DNA of 64,000 bases, from the NCBI GenBank assembly GCA_946902875.1, contig OX336345.1, forward strand, positions 4,495,395 through 4,559,394, given 5' to 3'. Positions within the stretch are counted from its first letter, which is position 1. Every line of letters starts with the position of its first letter. The position numbers were made by a program, and so were the translations under genes. Below are positions 63,188 through 64,000 of this stretch, piece by piece. A model generated the notes under the pieces. It searched no databases. It had not been told where the DNA came from and saw only the letters and a list, made by a program, of their open reading frames with translations. The stretch is from Nematopogon swammerdamellus (lineage: Eukaryota; Arthropoda; Insecta; Lepidoptera; Adelidae).

Positions 63188-63312
63188 TTTTTTTTTATGG
63201 GAAGTACGACATATGGCTCGCGTCAAACTAACGCAGAGGTGTAGTCCGACAGCGCCCACGGACATTCGGATATTACGGGGGCTGCGAATACCATGTCGAC
63301 CGGTTAGGTGCA
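63188..63312 (-). mobile_element. LINE-A-related terminus, strongly diverged
   Basis: TTTTTTTTATGGGAAGTACG, ACATATGGCTCGCG, GACAGCGCCCACGGACATTC, GGGGGCTGCGAATACCATG. Same layout as LINE-A, but many differences suggest a sister family. Confidence 0.5.
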
Positions 63313-63394
63313 CCTTTACATTATGTTAAAGAATTGAATTGAAAACATTGAAAATGTAAAACTAAATTAAACTATTTGTCAAGTTTTTATTTTT

Positions 63395-63705
63395 TTTTTT
63401 TTTTTAAGGAAAATGACACGGTTGGCTACATCACCTACAACATCCGTGATGTCAGCCCATAACCACCGGGTGAACTTGGTGCCACGTCAGTGCTTCCCTT
63501 CGGTCGTGCCGGCTACACTGAACTGGGCGGAAAACACAAACTATTTACATAGCCGTTTCAACCAACCTTTCATTCAGTGCGGTGGAACCGACCCGGGTTA
63601 AACCCTACCACCTAGTAATATAAGAAGGGAGTCATATCCTTTAGTCGCCTTTTACGACATACACGGGGAGGGATGCAGTGGGGCTATTCTTTTAAAGTAC
63701 CGGCG
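63395..63705 (-). mobile_element. Rep-B, full length
   Basis: Oligo-T, AATGACACGGTTGGCTACAT, CGTGATGTCAGCCCATAACC, GCCACGTCAGTGCTTCCC, ACGACATACACGGGGAGGG, GGGGCTATTCTTTTAAAGTA. A little over 300 bp. Confidence 0.85.
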
Positions 63706-63724
63706 GTACGGTATAAAATACTCA

Positions 63725-64000
63725 TCATTTAAAGCAAAGATAATTTAATTTTAAATGGATACTAATTGCGTACGTACGTTTCTCTAGTAATATAATGCTT
63801 AGCTTAGAAACAGTACGTTCGCGCCCAGTCAACCTTGGAGAATGAAGCTTCTCTAGAATTTCATTATGTTCAGCACGCGCCTGGAACACCAAGTCGCGCC
63901 GGTTGATATCGTCGAAAGCAAAAACATAAGATAAATACAGCCAGACGAGCAACGCATACTGATGACGATGCGATATTAGTGTCCGGTACAGTTGGGAGCA
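63725..64000 (-). CDS. Unrecognised frame open to the window end (partial)
   Basis: A minus-strand frame is open from the right edge (63998-64000) to the stop just below 63728: about 90 codons with no internal stop and no ATG-initiated start inside. It includes QYALLVWLYL, DDINRRDLVFQARAEHNEI and SPRLTGRERTVSKLS, a varied composition that looks coding. A donor-like CGTACGT follows LEKR near 63772. I do not recognise the protein; it may be an exon of a gene lying to the right or a transposon remnant. Confidence 0.3.
   Translation of the reverse strand, partial: CSQLYRTLISHRHQYALLVWLYLSYVFAFDDINRRDLVFQARAEHNEILEKLHSPRLTGRERTVSKLSIILLEKRTYAISIHLKLNYLCFK

Overview
This window looks like AT-rich nuclear DNA from a moth or butterfly. 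The evidence is one intron-free insect Toll receptor gene set in very dense interspersed repeats of lepidopteran style: (GTCY)n- and (ATGT)n-associated elements, RTE-type tails ending in TTTATAATATTAGT, tRNA-headed SINEs and many small foldback DNA transposons. There is no bacterial, viral or organellar gene organisation. The species cannot be read from the sequence. Repeat family names used here (LINE-A, Rep-B, Rep-C, Rep-D, SINE-E, RTE-F, Rep-G, LINE-H, LINE-I, LINE-J, RTE-K, LINE-L) are local labels.

The only complete protein gene I can support is a single-exon Toll-family receptor of the Toll-7/18-wheeler type on the minus strand (31927-35778, 1283 aa). It has a leader rich in upstream ATGs (35796-35949), a GC-rich probable promoter island (about 36150-36365) and a candidate poly(A) signal (31549-31554). 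About 6 kb around it (30764-36925) holds no copy of any of the repeat families. Three smaller coding hints exist: an ORF at 195-676 broken by one in-frame TGA; a first exon of a THAP zinc-finger protein at 54519-54616 with a perfect GTAAGT donor; and an unrecognised reading frame running off the right end (63725-64000, minus).

The left flank (1-30.7 kb) is a mosaic of 3'-truncated non-LTR retrotransposons (LINE-A, LINE-H, LINE-I, RTE-F), the modular repeats B, C and D, and several well-delimited non-autonomous DNA transposons: two Harbinger-like elements with 3-bp target duplications (5357-5501, 9103-9510), a hAT element with 8-bp duplications and a transposase relic (8599-9069), a hAT-like MITE with an exact 8-bp duplication (24956-25261), a long-TIR MITE (18836-19258) and a foldback split by a Rep-B insertion (27029-27540).

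The right flank (36.9-64 kb) holds a further long-TIR element (37019-37666), more Rep-D/Rep-C/RTE-F copies, and a 4-kb RTE-type element (44683-48645). That element is swollen internally by about 39 copies of a 68-bp satellite with higher-order structure, a hexanucleotide block and a duplicated 260-bp segment. Beyond it lie two abutting GC-rich foldbacks (51714-52139), a three-layer nested retrotransposon (53184-54375), the THAP exon and many SINE-E copies. A solitary degenerate 68-bp satellite unit lies 13 kb from the array at 60736.

The genes do not form an operon or pathway. The receptor sits alone, and the rest is repeat biology. I found no convincing new multi-gene system; the best candidates for follow-up are the satellite-bearing RTE element, the Helitron-like hairpin repeats, the uORF-rich Toll leader, the THAP exon and the TGA-interrupted ORF.
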